In this document: piece after piece, positions 23,433-35,432 of the stretch | Numbering within the stretch: the first letter of the stretch is position 1 | Layout: each line of letters begins with the position of its first letter | Origin: Cristatella mucedo | Lineage: Eukaryota > Bryozoa > Phylactolaemata > Cristatellidae | Reading direction: 5' to 3' | NCBI GenBank assembly: GCA_009760855.2 | Contig: WPIO01000004.1 | Location: forward strand, 7,239,001-7,303,000 | DNA: 64,000 bases | Translations under genes and position numbers: made by a program | Notes under the pieces: model-generated | Told to the model about the DNA's origin: nothing | Seen by the model: the letters and a program-made list of their open reading frames with translations, nothing else | Databases searched by the model: none

Positions 23433-25467
23433 CTCAGCTATTCTCTTATCATTTTCGTAGGACGATAAACATAAATCCAACATTAGTTGTGAAGTTGCGC
23501 CGCTATTTTAGCAAGTCTACTTAGCTATTTACCTCGATTAATATTGAGGCGATGGCCAAATCAATCATTCACAATCCGGAAACGGCGTGCAATACGCCCG
23601 ACCCGTCCCGTCTCTCAGTTGCGCCTGCGCGGCGGCGTGCGAGTGCCGCAGCTTGGGAAGCAGCTTCTTGCGGCGGCGGTGCGACCTCTCGGCGGCGGCG
23701 GCGCCGCCGCCGCCGCCGCCCTGCGTGTGCAGCTCTTCCCTACTGCGGCCGGACGAAGGGCGCGAAGCAGCAATAAGTAGGACGCCTCGGCGAACGACTC
23801 TCCTTCCGTCCGCGAACGGATAGGCTCGAGGCGGGCGGACGCATTTATTTACCTCAGTGGACACCGCCGACGGACGCGCGCGCACGCGCGAGCGGCCATT
23901 TCCGCGGCTCCTCCTCCGGGCGTCCGCTGTCGGCATGCAGGGTGCCTTGCGAGCGACGAAGCGTGCTGCCGTGAGAGCGGCGGCTCCGGCTCCGGCCGCT
24001 TCACCGCTTCACTCCGGAGCCGCCAATCTGGACACGCGCTTGCACTTTCGCAGGGCAGCGGTTTTTTCCAGCTTTCAGCCAGCGGGCCTCTCGGCACATC
24101 TGGGGGCCAGCGAAAAGCGAGCGACGGTGTCAAATAGCGCGCGCAGCGAGCGCTCTATCCGACGCCGCGCGGCTCAGCGGATGCTGCAATTAGCGGCTGC
24201 TCACCGCGGCCGCAGGAGAGCGGCGCTAATAGACCGGGCGTGTAGGACTCGAGCGAGGGTTTGCCGGAAGGCAAAGCGATAGCAGCGAGCCAGAAATTCG
24301 CGGAAGGCAGTCTTGCGGCGCTAATACACGAGCGAACTGGAAAGTGGCAGTGCGTCTGCCGCGCGAGCAGCACGGACGATCGCTCGACCCTGGCGTATCG
24401 ATCGGCCTAGGGAAGGTTGAGGTCAAGCGAAAAGCAGCGCGCGCGAGGTCGCTCGCAATCGACCGAAAGCGCTGGCGCTGGCAGCTTCCCTCTCCACCCT
24501 CTAGCGAGGCGGCGGTTTCGTCAGGGAGCAGATGCAGGTGCCGCCAGGCGCCTCCGGCGCACCTTGCAGCTATTGATCCGGAATGGTCCGGCAGCGAGAG
24601 CAAAGGGAGCGGAGCGCCTGACTAAATTGGACGCGGCCAGCCGCTCACGCGAAGCCGGCCGCGCACATTCGGCGGACTCAGTAGCAGAGTCGGCGCAATC
24701 TGGCGAAAGCCGCGGCAGCATCGATCGAGGCCACGCCCCTTCGCGAGTGGCCCGCCCTCGGAGAATTTGACGCGCGGACAGCCGACGCGCGCCAGCTCGA
24801 CCTCGCTTCTTTTGGCCGCGCGTTTGGTGATGTTAACTAAACCTTCCCAAGTTCAGAGTTCAGATGCGCGAGACGCTAGCGGACCGACTCGCACGAAAGA
24901 AGTACACAGCAGTGTGGGCGTGGCCGCGAGTACAAGCCGTACAAGGCTAGGGAGGTCGACATCGTGACCTGACGCAAGAGGACTGGGCAATCCGACACCT
25001 CCGAGAGAAGCCACTTCATCCGTAGTAGCGACGATGGCAGGTCACGTGGCGCTCTCTGGCCAATGTCAAGGGAGGCGCGGCAGTCTGTCCAAGCAATGCA
25101 GCAAAGGCGGCGATATGTGCGAAGCGTATGAATAAGAAGTAAGTAAATAGCAATCTGCCACCGCACTTCGCTTTCAATTACCGGCAGTGAGGATACATCT
25201 AGACGGCTCCAGCCATTTCACGACGTTTCCATGGGATCTGCTCTATGTCTCCTCTTTTCACAAGATCTACACTCTCCCTTTTTCCAACGTCATCAAGCGC
25301 AATCTTGCACGTCATTTTTATTCAGGTTACCCTCAGGCTCTGCATTCATCCTTCCAGTACCTTCGGGTACCATGTATCCTTCCAGTACCTTTGGGTCTGC
25401 ATTGTACCACCCACTCCTTAGACTCAAGTCTTTTAGAAGTGTCTCTAACAGGCAGCCTTACTGGCTA

Positions 25468-25473
<6 letters not shown>
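23433..25473. other. CpG-rich stretch, no gene recognised
   Basis: Includes a CGG/GCC run at 23691-23722 and a 28-bp two-copy repeat at about 25348-25398 (ccttccagtacctt...gggt). Open frames are compositional. Confidence 0.45.

Positions 25474-25562
<89 letters not shown>
25474..25562. repeat. (CT)n microsatellite
   Basis: TCTG units pass into pure CT. It is complementary to the GA tract about 300 bp to the right. Confidence 0.98.
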
Positions 25563-25565
<3 letters not shown>

Positions 25566-25866
25566 TTCCTTGTAGCTTGCAGCGTGATTCACACTTCGAC
25601 GCCAGCTAGCATTTCTCCATGAATGATGACAATATCAATCTAACAATGTGCGTAAATGTGGCGTCAAAATAGAAACTCACAACAACAAAACAATGCCTCA
25701 TCCTCGACACTGTCTCGGTCAGCGTATGCCTGCAAAGAAACTCTCCTCTCCCCCAAGAATGAGGCCTTAAATAAAACTTTATTTGACTTGCTCGATCGTG
25801 CTTCGGAGAGTTGCCAGCGGGCCAGCCAGCGCCGGTGCGGCGGGCAGGATGGCGCAGGGAGAGTAT

Positions 25867-26041
<175 letters not shown>

Positions 26042-26460
26042 AGAGCAGAGATCTACTGACGCCCGCGAGGTGGTGCCATGAGTGCCGGAGCTCGGCGCTT
26101 GAAGCCAGTCCACAGAAGTCGATAGCACGCTTTACAGTCAGCGGTCACTGTACCTCCGCATGTCTTCCTCGGCGGCGTGGCCACACGGACGCGTCGGGTT
26201 CGACGCTGAGGCGTCGCCCCTGGCGACGTCAGCGGCTTGAGCGGCTTCCGCGTCTCTCCTCAAAGGCAAAGCAACCGAAGCTGATTGGCCGATTGGTGAG
26301 ACTGTGAGACTCGCCATAATCTGAGGATTACGAGGGCACGGCGAGGTCGCTGCTACTGCTGCTGCAGCGATTCGGTCGGAATGAGGTCAGCCGAGACTGT
26401 AACGGGCCATAACGACACTAATCGTGAAGCAAGGTTAAATTGCTTACGCGTAAAAGTCGG

Positions 26461-26486
26461 TCGGTCGGTCGGTCGGTCGGTCGGTA
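26461..26486. repeat. (GGTC)n microsatellite
   Basis: Six tandem CGGT tetranucleotides. Confidence 0.95.
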
Positions 26487-26777
26487 GCGCAAGCTAACAG
26501 CTCATCACAGAAATCGACTAAATGGGGGCGAGGAAAGAAGAAGTGGCCGCCGGGGATTGAGAGGAGCGGAGCCGGAGGAGCGGAGGAGGAGGCAGAAGGC
26601 GAGAGCGGAGGGGGCGAGAAGAGTGACGGGAGAGCGAGCGTCGTGCTCTGGAGGAGCATCGCTCGCTATCGCCCGAGGCTGGCTGGCTGGCTAGCTGGGC
26701 GAGATTAGCCCAAATGAAATCACAGCCTCTCGAAGCTCGAGGCACTTGCTTACCAAAATACCCACCGTCAGTCAACA

Positions 26778-26992
<215 letters not shown>

Positions 26993-27289
26993 CGGAGGCC
27001 CGATCGCCATTTTCGGCGGCTGCCGGCTTCCTGGCAGAGCCGAAGACCGGCCTCGGCGCATCCAGAGTTCGCTTACTGCTCCTTTCTTGGACGAGCCCAA
27101 AATTGGCATTAGCGAGGAGCACCGCACTCCCTGCAACTTAATGTAATATAAACGTATCTCTGTCTGCAACTGCACAAAGCCATAGAGACTCAGTGGTTGC
27201 TAAGCCAGAGAGCTCTCTCTAGCCGGAGAGTCAAAGCCGGAGCGGCTTTCGATATACGCACACGGTAGCCAACCGACTTCCGTCTCTCA

Positions 27290-27720
27290 CATAGCAGAAA
27301 CAGAAAGCAGGAGCCATAGCTAATAGTCGAGAGAAAGTTAGAAACGTAGCTGATTCGCGAGGGGCAGTCGAGGAAGTGGGTAGCGTGGAAGTAGCAGCTC
27401 AGAGCGGCCGAAAAGGAGGTGTCACAGTCGGCGGCAGGCTGAATAATAGATGTTGCGTCCGAATTGTGGATGTGAGTTCCACAGTCTGGCGCACCAGCTA
27501 TGCGAGAGCTGCCGTCCCCAAAGGTTTTTCCTCGCGAGTACGAATGAAAGAGCAGACGTATCGTCCATGAAGGACCTGAGGGCTCTTCTCCGAGAGGAGA
27601 AGCCGAAACTGGCGCAGCAGTGAGGCCTCGGCCTCGCCGGAGCCGCGGCTGCGGCGACAGGGTCGCTTTGACTAGAAGCCGGCCAAAGAGAAAATGGCCG
27701 CCGCTTCAGCATTTCGTAAG
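27290..27720 (-). mobile_element. L-B LINE fragment, C-terminal region (diverged)
   Basis: The plus strand 'gggtagcgtggaagtagcagctcagagcggccg' aligns with 37711-37743 of the better L-B copy. The minus frame keeps RALRSFMDDTSALSF and SWCARLWNSHPQF, matching RALRSCMNDKLGVPF and SAGPRLLNSLPQF there. Frameshifts and GC-biased substitutions show an old inactive copy. Confidence 0.75.
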
Positions 27721-27934
27721 CGCTAGTCGTGATTTCAATGCCGCCTTAGAGGGACTTCTTAGTTAGTCGGGCCTGTAGCTGCCTGCCGAGTGACCTTCGC
27801 CTTCGGCAAGCACTTCTGGCCTTTTCGAATTGTGGACTCGCATTTCCGCTTCTACGGGTGGTTCTGAAGAGACTTTCGGGCGGCGGGCGAGCTTTCTTCG
27901 CGGCGCCGCGAGCAGCTTCGAGCGCTACCTTAGA

Positions 27935-28231
27935 CGAGATGGCGCGAGACGAGATGGCGCGAGACGAGATGGCGCGAGACGAGATGGCGCGAGACGAGAT
28001 GGCGCGAGACGAGATGGCGCGAGACGAGATGGCGCGAGACGAGATGGCGCGAGACGAGATGGCGCGAGACGAGACGAGATGGCGCGCGAGACGAGATGGC
28101 GCGAGACGAGACGAGATGGCGCGAGACGAGATGGCGCGAGACGAGATGGCGCGAGACGAGATGGCGCGAGACGAGATGGCGCGAGACGAGATGGCGCGAG
28201 ACGAGATGGCGCGAGACGAGATGGCGCGAAA
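27935..28231. repeat. 15-bp minisatellite (gacgagatggcgcga)
   Basis: About 19 tandem units with only length slips (an extra GACGA at about 28070 and 28110). Because the period is a multiple of three, frames stay open on both strands (MARDE, RRDGA, SRAIS, APSRL), which explains the apparent 107-209-aa ORFs. No flanking exon signals or conserved sequence support a protein. Confidence 0.95.
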
Positions 28232-29124
28232 TAGAGACTTTGCAACAACGCGCAGCTCCAAGCGGCTGCTGAGAGAAGCCATCGATCTTTCTGGGCGGAT
28301 TGAGTAAGCCTGCCTGCAGTTATCCTTCGCGACGCAGCTCAAGGCGGAAATAACCAGCGGGCATGCGGGTTTCATTCAAGATGACAAATAGAAAAAGCCT
28401 CCGGGGGGCAACGCTCCTACGATGCGCGTATCCAGACTTTCGGCAGAATTAGACATAACCCTTTCTTAGCGAGCCCGAAGCGTCACTCTATCGGCACTTC
28501 TTGAGCGCGCCAAGTTGGTGTATGAATCCGGTCAGAACAGGCAAAGAAAATCTACGTAGAGTTATAGAAGATGAGAGGTTCTGCACAAGCCCGCTTGGCG
28601 GTGCAGCTGTCGCACAAAGCCTCAGTCTTTCAGAAGAGGCTACCAGGCCTACAAAAATTGTATGAAGGCATTTTGTGCGAGATCTTTTAGAGCTGCACTT
28701 CTAAGTCGGTCTTCTGAAGGTTAGGGCCAAGACCATATAGAGCTCTCTAGCTAAGGAGTCGCTGGAAAATTTAGCTTTTTAAATAAGCGCGTAGGCAGCC
28801 AAACAGTAATGACCCTGGGGTCTAACCGTAGCAAGCCGCCAAAGGATGCAAAGACATTAGGTTGTATTGTTCCTCATTGCTCCGATATGGAGCCGCACTG
28901 ATGCGGAATTAGCAGTATATGTGTATTAAGCATTTAAGGCCTTTTGCTCCGTAGCCCTCCACCCATAAAAGCCCACCAGCCCCGGGCATGTGGCTACAGA
29001 GATTCTAAGGTGGAGCTAACAGGCTTCGGAATTAATTAAATAAAATTATTTAATATAGAGCTCATATAAAGTGGCTATAGAAATTTGTGCGCGTCACGGA
29101 TACAGTTTTTCCTAAGCGGCGCAA
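28232..29124. other. AT-richer stretch, no gene recognised
   Basis: No recognisable coding or element sequence. Stops are frequent in all frames. Confidence 0.5.
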
Positions 29125-29302
29125 AAAAAATTCTAGCTGATTAAACAGCCACTTTTTGTATAGCGACAGAAGAGCCTTTATGGCTATCACCACCGCTTGC
29201 AGTGGCGATAAAGAATCGCCCACCGCTGGAATCGAACCCATGACCTCGGGACCGAGGTCGTGAAAGCAATCGCCTTACCTAGTGTGCCATCACGGCATAC
29301 AA
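29125..29302 (-). mobile_element. SINE-A, near full length
   Basis: The reverse complement runs from 'gccgtgatggcacactaggtaaggcgattgctttcacgacc' through the 28-bp head palindrome and 'gggttcgattcc' to 'tctgtcgctatacaaaaagtggctgtttaatcagctag'. One of the best copies for defining the family. Confidence 0.9.
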
Positions 29303-29825
29303 TTTCAAAAGTCTGCTAGTTCGCGCGCACGTTCGGTCCCGGCTGCCGAAGGGCGATAAATGGTGGTTTTTAGACGAGAGCAAATATTTCGAGACGCTAA
29401 TCGGGTTATCCTTATAGATAGGTTTAAAGAGGCTTGCCGAGCGGGCCCGCCGAAAGATGGCTGGCTGGTTCAGGCTCTTCAAATACAGATAAGAATGTCG
29501 TCAGGGTGTGTCGAGAAAGAGGCACCCGGGAGACGTGGCTTTCGCTACGAATCTTCGGATTATCCGAAAAGAGCTACGCTATTAGCTATGTCGGACAGCT
29601 AAAACGAAAATGTGACTTGAAACGACCAGTTTGAAGAGGAGCTAAAGAGCTTTGCGACCCGATTTCAAATCGAAGACCGTTAACTTGTGCCACGCTCTTC
29701 AGCATCGAGGTTTAGCCCCCCTCACACCGCCTTACTGACATATCTGCTACGCCATTAGGCGGAAGCAGTGCCGCACGGGAGGCGCTCGGCTCCTCGAAGC
29801 CAGCGAGCTCACGCGCGCCTGCAGT

Positions 29826-29975
29826 GCAGAAGTGGCAGCAGCAATAGCAGCAGCGGCGCGGCAGCGGCAGCAGCAGCAGCAGCGGTAGCAGGGGCAGCGG
29901 CGCGCCCACGATGGCAACAACGCCGAGGGCCTGCTGATGCTGCTGCTGCTGCAGCGGCAGCAGCAGCATCGCGCG
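29826..29975. repeat. Imperfect (CAG)n/(GCA)n trinucleotide tract
   Basis: Alternating GCAGCAGCAG, GCGGCAGCAG and GCTGCTGCTG blocks, partly self-complementary around 29937-29970 (tgctgatgctgctgctgctgcagcggcagcagcagca). Confidence 0.9.
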
Positions 29976-30078
29976 CGTCCGTCGAGCAGGAGCAGCTCAC
30001 CGAGTGCTGCCGCTCGCCGCGGACCGTGGCGTACTTCCAATAGGGTAAAGAAACCCAGTCGAGCAGGGACTTTCTCAC

Positions 30079-30415
30079 TTTAATGAGTGGAGATACTCGA
30101 CGGTCAACTCGCAGTCGCTCCTGTAGAGATGAAACATGAAAACTCTTACTGCCTGCTTCTGGTAAGGATTTCTCGGGACTGGTAGCACCGCACTAATCAA
30201 AGGTCGTTTGCCAATGCGATTCACTTGAGTCGTGACTTTGATGCACGCTGACACCGGGTCATCTATGCCGTTGACATAACCAAGCCAACGGGTCAACGTT
30301 CTGGCGAGCTTGCCAGTCTTGACAATCCCAAAGAGGTCTTCATTCGGGTGCCGCAAAGTCTGAAGTACGCGAGGCGTGATGACCTGGTCGCCGCTGTCAG
30401 AAAATGATGCCGCTA
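30079..30415 (-). CDS. Unidentified candidate exon B
   Basis: Open minus-strand stretch of 111 codons with mixed, protein-like composition, unlike the surrounding GC-biased frames. It contains EDLFGIVKTGKLARTLTRW, GYVNGIDDPVSACIKVTTQV and RVFMFHLYRSDCELTVEYLH. A good donor (TTAAA|gtgaga) closes it; the proposed acceptor (gctcagag|TA) has a weak pyrimidine tract. Its entry phase fits the exit phase of candidate exon A, giving a continuous frame. I do not recognise the family. It may be a host gene exon or a relic of an element. Confidence 0.35.
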
Positions 30416-30489
30416 CTCTGAGCTAAACAGTACTGCAATGGCACTCCGCCGGTAAGGTCTCAAGATGAGCAGGCAGCCAAGGAAAGTAA

Positions 30490-30672
30490 ACGTTGGCTGA
30501 TTTAACAGAGGCGCTTGCGTGGCAGCAGATGAGCCTTAGCAGCTATCACCGCCCCCCCCCCTCGCCTTGCAGCCTAAAATACAGGATTGTTCGTTTAAAT
30601 GTCCGTTGAAGAACCCCTACCCACGATTTGGGTCGTCACTTGCGAGTGCTTTGCGGCTAGAGCAACCAGTGA
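30490..30672 (-). mobile_element. SINE-A copy (diverged)
   Basis: The reverse complement shows 'cgacccaaatcgtgggtaggggttc' in the head, then 'ggcggtgatagctgctaaggctcatctgctgcc' and 'gcctctgttaaatcagcc'. A C9 run lies within the body. Confidence 0.65.
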
Positions 30673-30687
30673 GAGAGAATGCAGCCA

Positions 30688-30848
30688 AGTAAACAGCCGC
30701 CGTTTAGCATTTTTATATCGGTAGAAGAGCATCGGCAGAAGACAGCCAGCTTGCAGCAAGAAACAAACGATTGCCTGCTACGCTACTCGAATCCACGACC
30801 TGGGTCGTCAAGTGCGTCGCACCTTGGATCTGGGCTGAGGATTCGATG
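30688..30848 (-). mobile_element. SINE-A copy (diverged), abutting candidate exon A
   Basis: The reverse complement has 'gcccagatccaaggtgcgacgcacttgacgacccaggtcgtggattcgag' as the head and 'gctcttctaccgatataaaaa' near the 3' end. The head appears to overlap the last codons of candidate exon A, so its donor may be SINE-derived. Confidence 0.55.
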
Positions 30849-30996
30849 AAGAGCGGCACCCGAAGTGCCTGCCCCTCGTCCAGCTCATTCGCGATCCGTG
30901 GACAGACTATGACGTAGACAGACGCACACTTCGTGGACAGGACGTCTTCAGTGTCCGGCTTCTTCGCGGGTTTTTGGACTTGCATAGTCTCATCCA
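30823..30996 (-). CDS. Unidentified candidate exon A
   Basis: The reverse complement has a good acceptor (acatctcttgcag|TG) and a plausible donor (CCAAG|gtgcga), 57 codons between, containing VLSTKCASVYVIVCPRIANE and EGQALRVPLFIESSAQI. Exit phase 1 joins in frame to candidate exon B. No domain is recognised. About 25 nt of its 3' end may belong to a SINE head, suggesting either exonisation or a false exon boundary. Confidence 0.3.
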
Positions 30997-32957
30997 CTGC
31001 AAGAGATGTGTGGTTAGATCTCTGCTATGGGCCTACTTCGGTGGTGAACATGAAGTGAACTTCTACTCATTTCGATCAGCGGGTCTTGTCCAAAGACCGT
31101 ACCGATGAAAGCCATCCGTGTCGAATTGTACGGCTGACATTTATGCATTATGCATTATGCATTTATGACATTTATGCATAGACTATCCAGCGAATACTGT
31201 GGTTTTCAACATTGCCTACGATTAGCTGCCAACACTGAAATCCTCTTCGGAGGTCACTATAGACAGCCATTTTCTTCGCGAAGTGAAGCAGGCGGCGCCT
31301 TCTGCTGAAGGTAAAGCTGGTTGGGCCTTTAATTGAAGAAACGTCGCTGCATGCGAGTCAGGTCAAAGAGCCACGTCTAGAGTACAGTGAGCTGAAAGCA
31401 TGTACTTCCTGCCCACGCCGTTCGACACGCGGCCTCCCTAGCGCCAAGGTCGCCCGACGACGAGTACCGCAGCATAGCGTCAGTCAGCTTACGTCACGAG
31501 TGATTATTGAGCAACTGTCGATCGTAACTCGTTTAGCCTTCCCGGCTCCTACCGGGTGAGCCCGAGGTCGCTGAGAGCATTCGCTCGGAGCCTTCGGCGA
31601 AGTGCAGTGGCGTCGGCGCATCGCTGTCGCTCGTGCCGTGCCGCCGCCGCCGCCGTGCCTACGAGAAACTCGTGGAAAGGTCCCTGTCCCTCATCCGCGT
31701 TTCAATGAGCTTCGCCGCTCGGTCTCGTGCACCGGAAGGCATCGGAGGCTCCGCCTCAGCGCGCGCGTCGGAAAAATGCTTGGCATAGCTCACTGGCGAA
31801 CAGTGGCGCCTCTTCCTCGATTCTGCCAAACTTTCCGACGCTTGGCAGGCAGGCTTGCAGCAGCTGACGGCTCGTCAGCGTTTACCGCCGTGAATTTCAG
31901 GCTGCGCTTGCGCCCTTTGAACGACACGGGAAATGCGTCCGGAATGCAAAGCGACTCGCTCAAGGGTCGCTCCGCAGGCAGGCGCAGAGTTTTCACGCTC
32001 GCCCGAGCGGCGGCGTGGGCGCAGCACTCTTCGCAGCCCGTGTGCGAAGAAGCACACGCTGGGAAGGAAACACTCGCTTCAGATTCGCCCGGCCGTCGCT
32101 CAGCGTCGGACGGCGTGAGCCTCGCCGGGTCATCATCGACCAGCTGTCGATTGTAACTCGTTTAACCTCCGCGGCTTCCGTTTCCTAAGCCTCCGAGCGT
32201 CTCCACCGAGCGCCACCGAGCATCGAGTCGTCGGCGCCAGCTGCGTCTGCACGATGCCGGCCGCTCTCGCACGGATGAGAGCGACCTTTGCGACCTCCCA
32301 TCTCGAGCTCCGTCGCCACTCGGCGGGGCGCCCCCGCGCCGTGGACCGGAGGCGGCTTGCTGTCCGGCGAGCGGGTTTCCGCCTCGGCGGCGAATCCAGC
32401 GGCGTTCGACCGCCGAAGAGCTGGCCCGGGGTCACGCGGGGTCGGTCAGCAGCGCTCTGTCGAGCAGCTGAGGGTGAGAGCCGGTCAAGCAACCATTAAA
32501 CCACCCGACACCTTCGTCGTGGGAAAGGCGAAAGGCCGTTTACTTCGGCCATTGCCTTTATGATTAGTCGTGCCTTGGCTGCATCCGGAAGTGAGCGCAC
32601 GCTACTGCGTTCTCTTAAAGCTGCGTCTACACTGGCGAACGTTCGGAGTGGAGAGACCCTGGAACTTGCTTAGAGCGCGAGCTAGCGTCGAACCAGCCGT
32701 GTCTACATTGGGTACAGTTCCGAGTCGAGACTAGCCTCATTGTCTGGCTGTGGCCGATACATTCCATCTAACTTGGCAGCAAGAGAGATCTCGGAAGTTC
32801 TGAGGTCGTAAAGTTACTCGTTTGGCCGAAAATGGAATTGGAGCGGCGGCTATACGCCGACACGTATCTGCTACTGCCTAAATATGCTTACACACACCTA
32901 TCTTGGAATATTTAGCCGCAATTGTTTTATAGGCAGCTTCCTTAATTAAATTGGCCG
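30997..32957. other. Partly CpG-rich stretch, no gene recognised
   Basis: CpG-dense from about 31400 to 32600. An imperfect direct repeat of about 45 bp around 'actgtcgatcgtaactcgtttagcc' (31506-31555) and 'gctgtcgattgtaactcgtttaacc' (32141-32185) brackets a 184-aa plus frame at 31602-32156 with no recognised domain. Confidence 0.45.
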
Positions 32958-33106
32958 TGCTAGTTTGGCCCAGTGATTAGGGTACTCGCCTGACCAGATC
33001 AAGATGAATGTGCTTGATAGTCTAGGTCGAGGGCTCGGGCCCCGTAGCACATACTGCATGTGAAGTGCCTGAATGGAGATTAAGTTCTCGTGGGGTCCAA
33101 GACTGC
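32958..33106 (+). mobile_element. SINE-B copy
   Basis: 'tagtttggcccagtgattagggtactcgcctgacc' head, then 'gaagtgcctgaatggagattaagttctcgtgggg', which is L-A-type tail sequence. An RT frame of L-A follows directly. Confidence 0.65.
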
Positions 33107-34045
33107 CGACTTAGGTAGTGTAGCTCTGCTTTTTTTGCTAAATCTTTCGGCAGCTTTTCATACTATCGATCGCCAAGTCCTTCTCGAGCGCCTCTTATCT
33201 CACCTGGGCAGCACTGTTACTGCACTGCAATCTCTCAGGTCCTATGTCAGTGGGAGATTCCTGAGTATTGATATAAACTGACAAAGATCATTCGAGGAAC
33301 CTCTGAAGTGTGGGGCACCTCAGGGCTCCTCAGTGATTGGTCCGGTTCTTTTAACAGTTTGTACTCTCCTTGTTGCCAGTGTGATTGCCAAGCACAATCT
33401 AGGCTTTCATTTCTTTGTAGATGACGCTCAGTTGTACCTTTGCTTTGATCCCTCCCAGGCCTCCAGCACGGCGAGTTCTCTCAACTCTCTTGCTACGTGT
33501 ATCGATGACATCCGCACATGGATGTCAGCAAACTTTCTTAAATTAAATGGCGATAAAACCAACTTACTAGACACGGGCAAACCAAGTGTGATTCAGAAAC
33601 TGAAAAACCTAACGCTCAAACTGGCTCTTCCAACCTATATACTGTTGAATCTGCAAGAAATCTAGGTGTCCTGTTCCAAAGTGACCTTTCAATAGACGAC
33701 CACATCTGCTCCCCCAGACAATTCTGCCTACTTTCAGCTACATGATGTTGCTAAAATTTTAGCTTGTTAGACAGGGATACTACATTTAAATTGGTTCGTG
33801 CATTTGTGACATCCGTCTCAAATTCTGTAACTCACTGCTTGCTGGTCTACCGGCCGGTGCAATCAGGCACTTACAGCTGGTGCAAAACTCTGCAGCTAGG
33901 CTTGTCTGTCGCGAACGTCGCTGTTGCCATATCACACCACTTCTTGCCGACCTGCACTGGCTCCCATTAAAGCAACGCATCGCCTTCAAGGTCCTGTCCT
34001 TAACGTGTAGGTGCCTTCATTCTTTGGCCCCAGCCTAATTATCAG
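33107..34045 (+). mobile_element. L-A LINE fragment, reverse transcriptase palm to C-terminal region
   Basis: Frames at 33090-33281 and 33333-33665 give LNLSAAFHTIDRQVLLERL (RT block with AFDTID-like motif) and FHFFVDDAQLYLCFDPSQAS (catalytic box, VDD in place of ADD), then FLKLNGDKTN. Stops at about 33279 and 33663 and later frameshifts kill it. The C-terminal sequence stops at about 34045 near a GT microsatellite. Confidence 0.9.
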
Positions 34046-34082
34046 ATCTAATCCCTACCAAGCTAAGCATGCGCGCATATGA

Positions 34083-34085
<3 letters not shown>

Positions 34086-34162
<77 letters not shown>

Positions 34163-34164
34163 AC
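34086..34164. repeat. (GT)n microsatellite
   Basis: About 39 uninterrupted GT units. Confidence 0.98.
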
Positions 34165-34545
34165 GTAGTCTGTACGTACACACGAAATCTATATCTCCCT
34201 CCGAAAGAGGCAGTGAATGGCCCTACATATCCTCTAACGTCAGGCGGTCTGACTTCCATTTTTATAGCATTGACCGTGCCTTGCCTTGATAACAATAATA
34301 ATAAAAATGATACTGCACTTGATCAATCATCATCGTCATGCCCTCGTATTTTCTAACTACGCTGTGCAATCTAATCAGACAACCTTTAAGTATATCTAGT
34401 GACGGAGCCGTGGTTTTAATCTTTTTGGGGCAAGGCATACAAAATTTTATGTTGGGGCAAGACCCGCAGAATTTCCAGTCAGCCCGGCTCGGCCCGCAAT
34501 TAATTAATTGAAAAAACAGCTCAAAGTCGTGGCTCGGCGGTCGCC

Positions 34546-34592
34546 CCTCTGGCTCCGCCCCCTCTGGCTCCGCCCCCTCTGGCTCCGCCGCC
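34546..34592. repeat. 16-bp tandem repeat (ctctggctccgccccc), three copies
   Basis: Three near-identical units ending in a C10 run. GC-box-like, but with no gene start beside it. Confidence 0.9.
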
Positions 34593-34799
34593 CCCCCCCC
34601 CGTGTAGATCGCTGGACGACTGACCAACTGCAGGAGTCTAGCAGGCTAGGGATCGCTCGGCGTGGGAGGCTACCTTACCTATTATTTTGCATCGATCAAC
34701 ATAAATGTAACAGTTTGCGGACTCTGCTTTATGTTTTTTTCATTCTTTCTTTTACAGCCGCCTTTCTCCACAGCATACAGTAAGCGGATATTGTGAAAC

Positions 34800-35010
34800 T
34801 TGTGCTTATGCGTGCTGACACTGCTTGCGCCCACTAACAGTATTTGCATGCTGACCCTGTGCATGTCACATGTAACCATGTTATTCTTGTCATTGAGCAT
34901 GCCACCACTAACTTTGATCGTGCTTCCTTACCAGCAAATTTGAAGTATCTAGAAAGAGATTGAGTAGTCTGAAGGCGTTGTAACAAACATATTATTGTTA
35001 TTCTTATTAT
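34800..35010 (+). mobile_element. L-A LINE 3' UTR and tail
   Basis: 'gtgcttatgcgtgctgacactg' and 'catgctgaccctgtgcatgtcac' 3' UTR motifs, then 'gtatctagaaagagattgagtagtctgaaggcgttgtaacaa' and an ATT-rich end. Confidence 0.8.
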
Positions 35011-35014
35011 TGCC

Positions 35015-35432
35015 ATCAGCTTTTGGGAATCTTGTTGCTTACCTCGTATTACCTCGTACGAATCTCGAATCTTTTGGAGATTGTGCCTTTAGTTCGCATG
35101 CTCCCAAAGCCTGGAACTCACTTCTGACTGGCATCACGGCATCTCCTGACTTGACCACATTTAAAAAGATGCTAAAAACGCATCTATATGTCGCAGCATT
35201 TAGTTGGTCCGCGTGATGTATCCTTTTTGTGCTTATGTGTGTTGACACGGTGCATGCTGCCACTTACCATATTTTCTTGCTGAACCTGTGCATGTCACTT
35301 CTATTCTTTGTTATTGAGCATGCTACCACTAACCATTCGATCAATCTTCCTTTGCAACAAATGTAAAGTGCCCAGAAAGAGATTTGGTTCTCTGAGGACG
35401 CTTTAAAATGTGTTATTATTATTACATAAAAA
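35015..35432 (+). mobile_element. L-A LINE fragment, extreme C-terminus plus 3' tail
   Basis: Frame 34995-35216 retains LVLPRTNLESFGDCAFSSHA and SPDLTTFKKMLKTHLYVAAF. The 3' UTR and tail end in ATT at about 35413-35425. Confidence 0.85.

Noticed and set aside
27935-28231. CRISPR-like array
   Set aside because: Units are contiguous with no unique spacers, and the genome is eukaryotic.
27746-28375. 209-aa SRAIS-repeat ORF and 134-149-aa plus-strand partners
   Set aside because: All arise from the 15-bp minisatellite, whose period is divisible by three. There is no conserved flank or splice context.
31602-32156. 184-aa plus-strand ORF as a gene
   Set aside because: Arg/Ala/Ser-rich composition typical of CpG-dense non-coding DNA; no domain or splice support.
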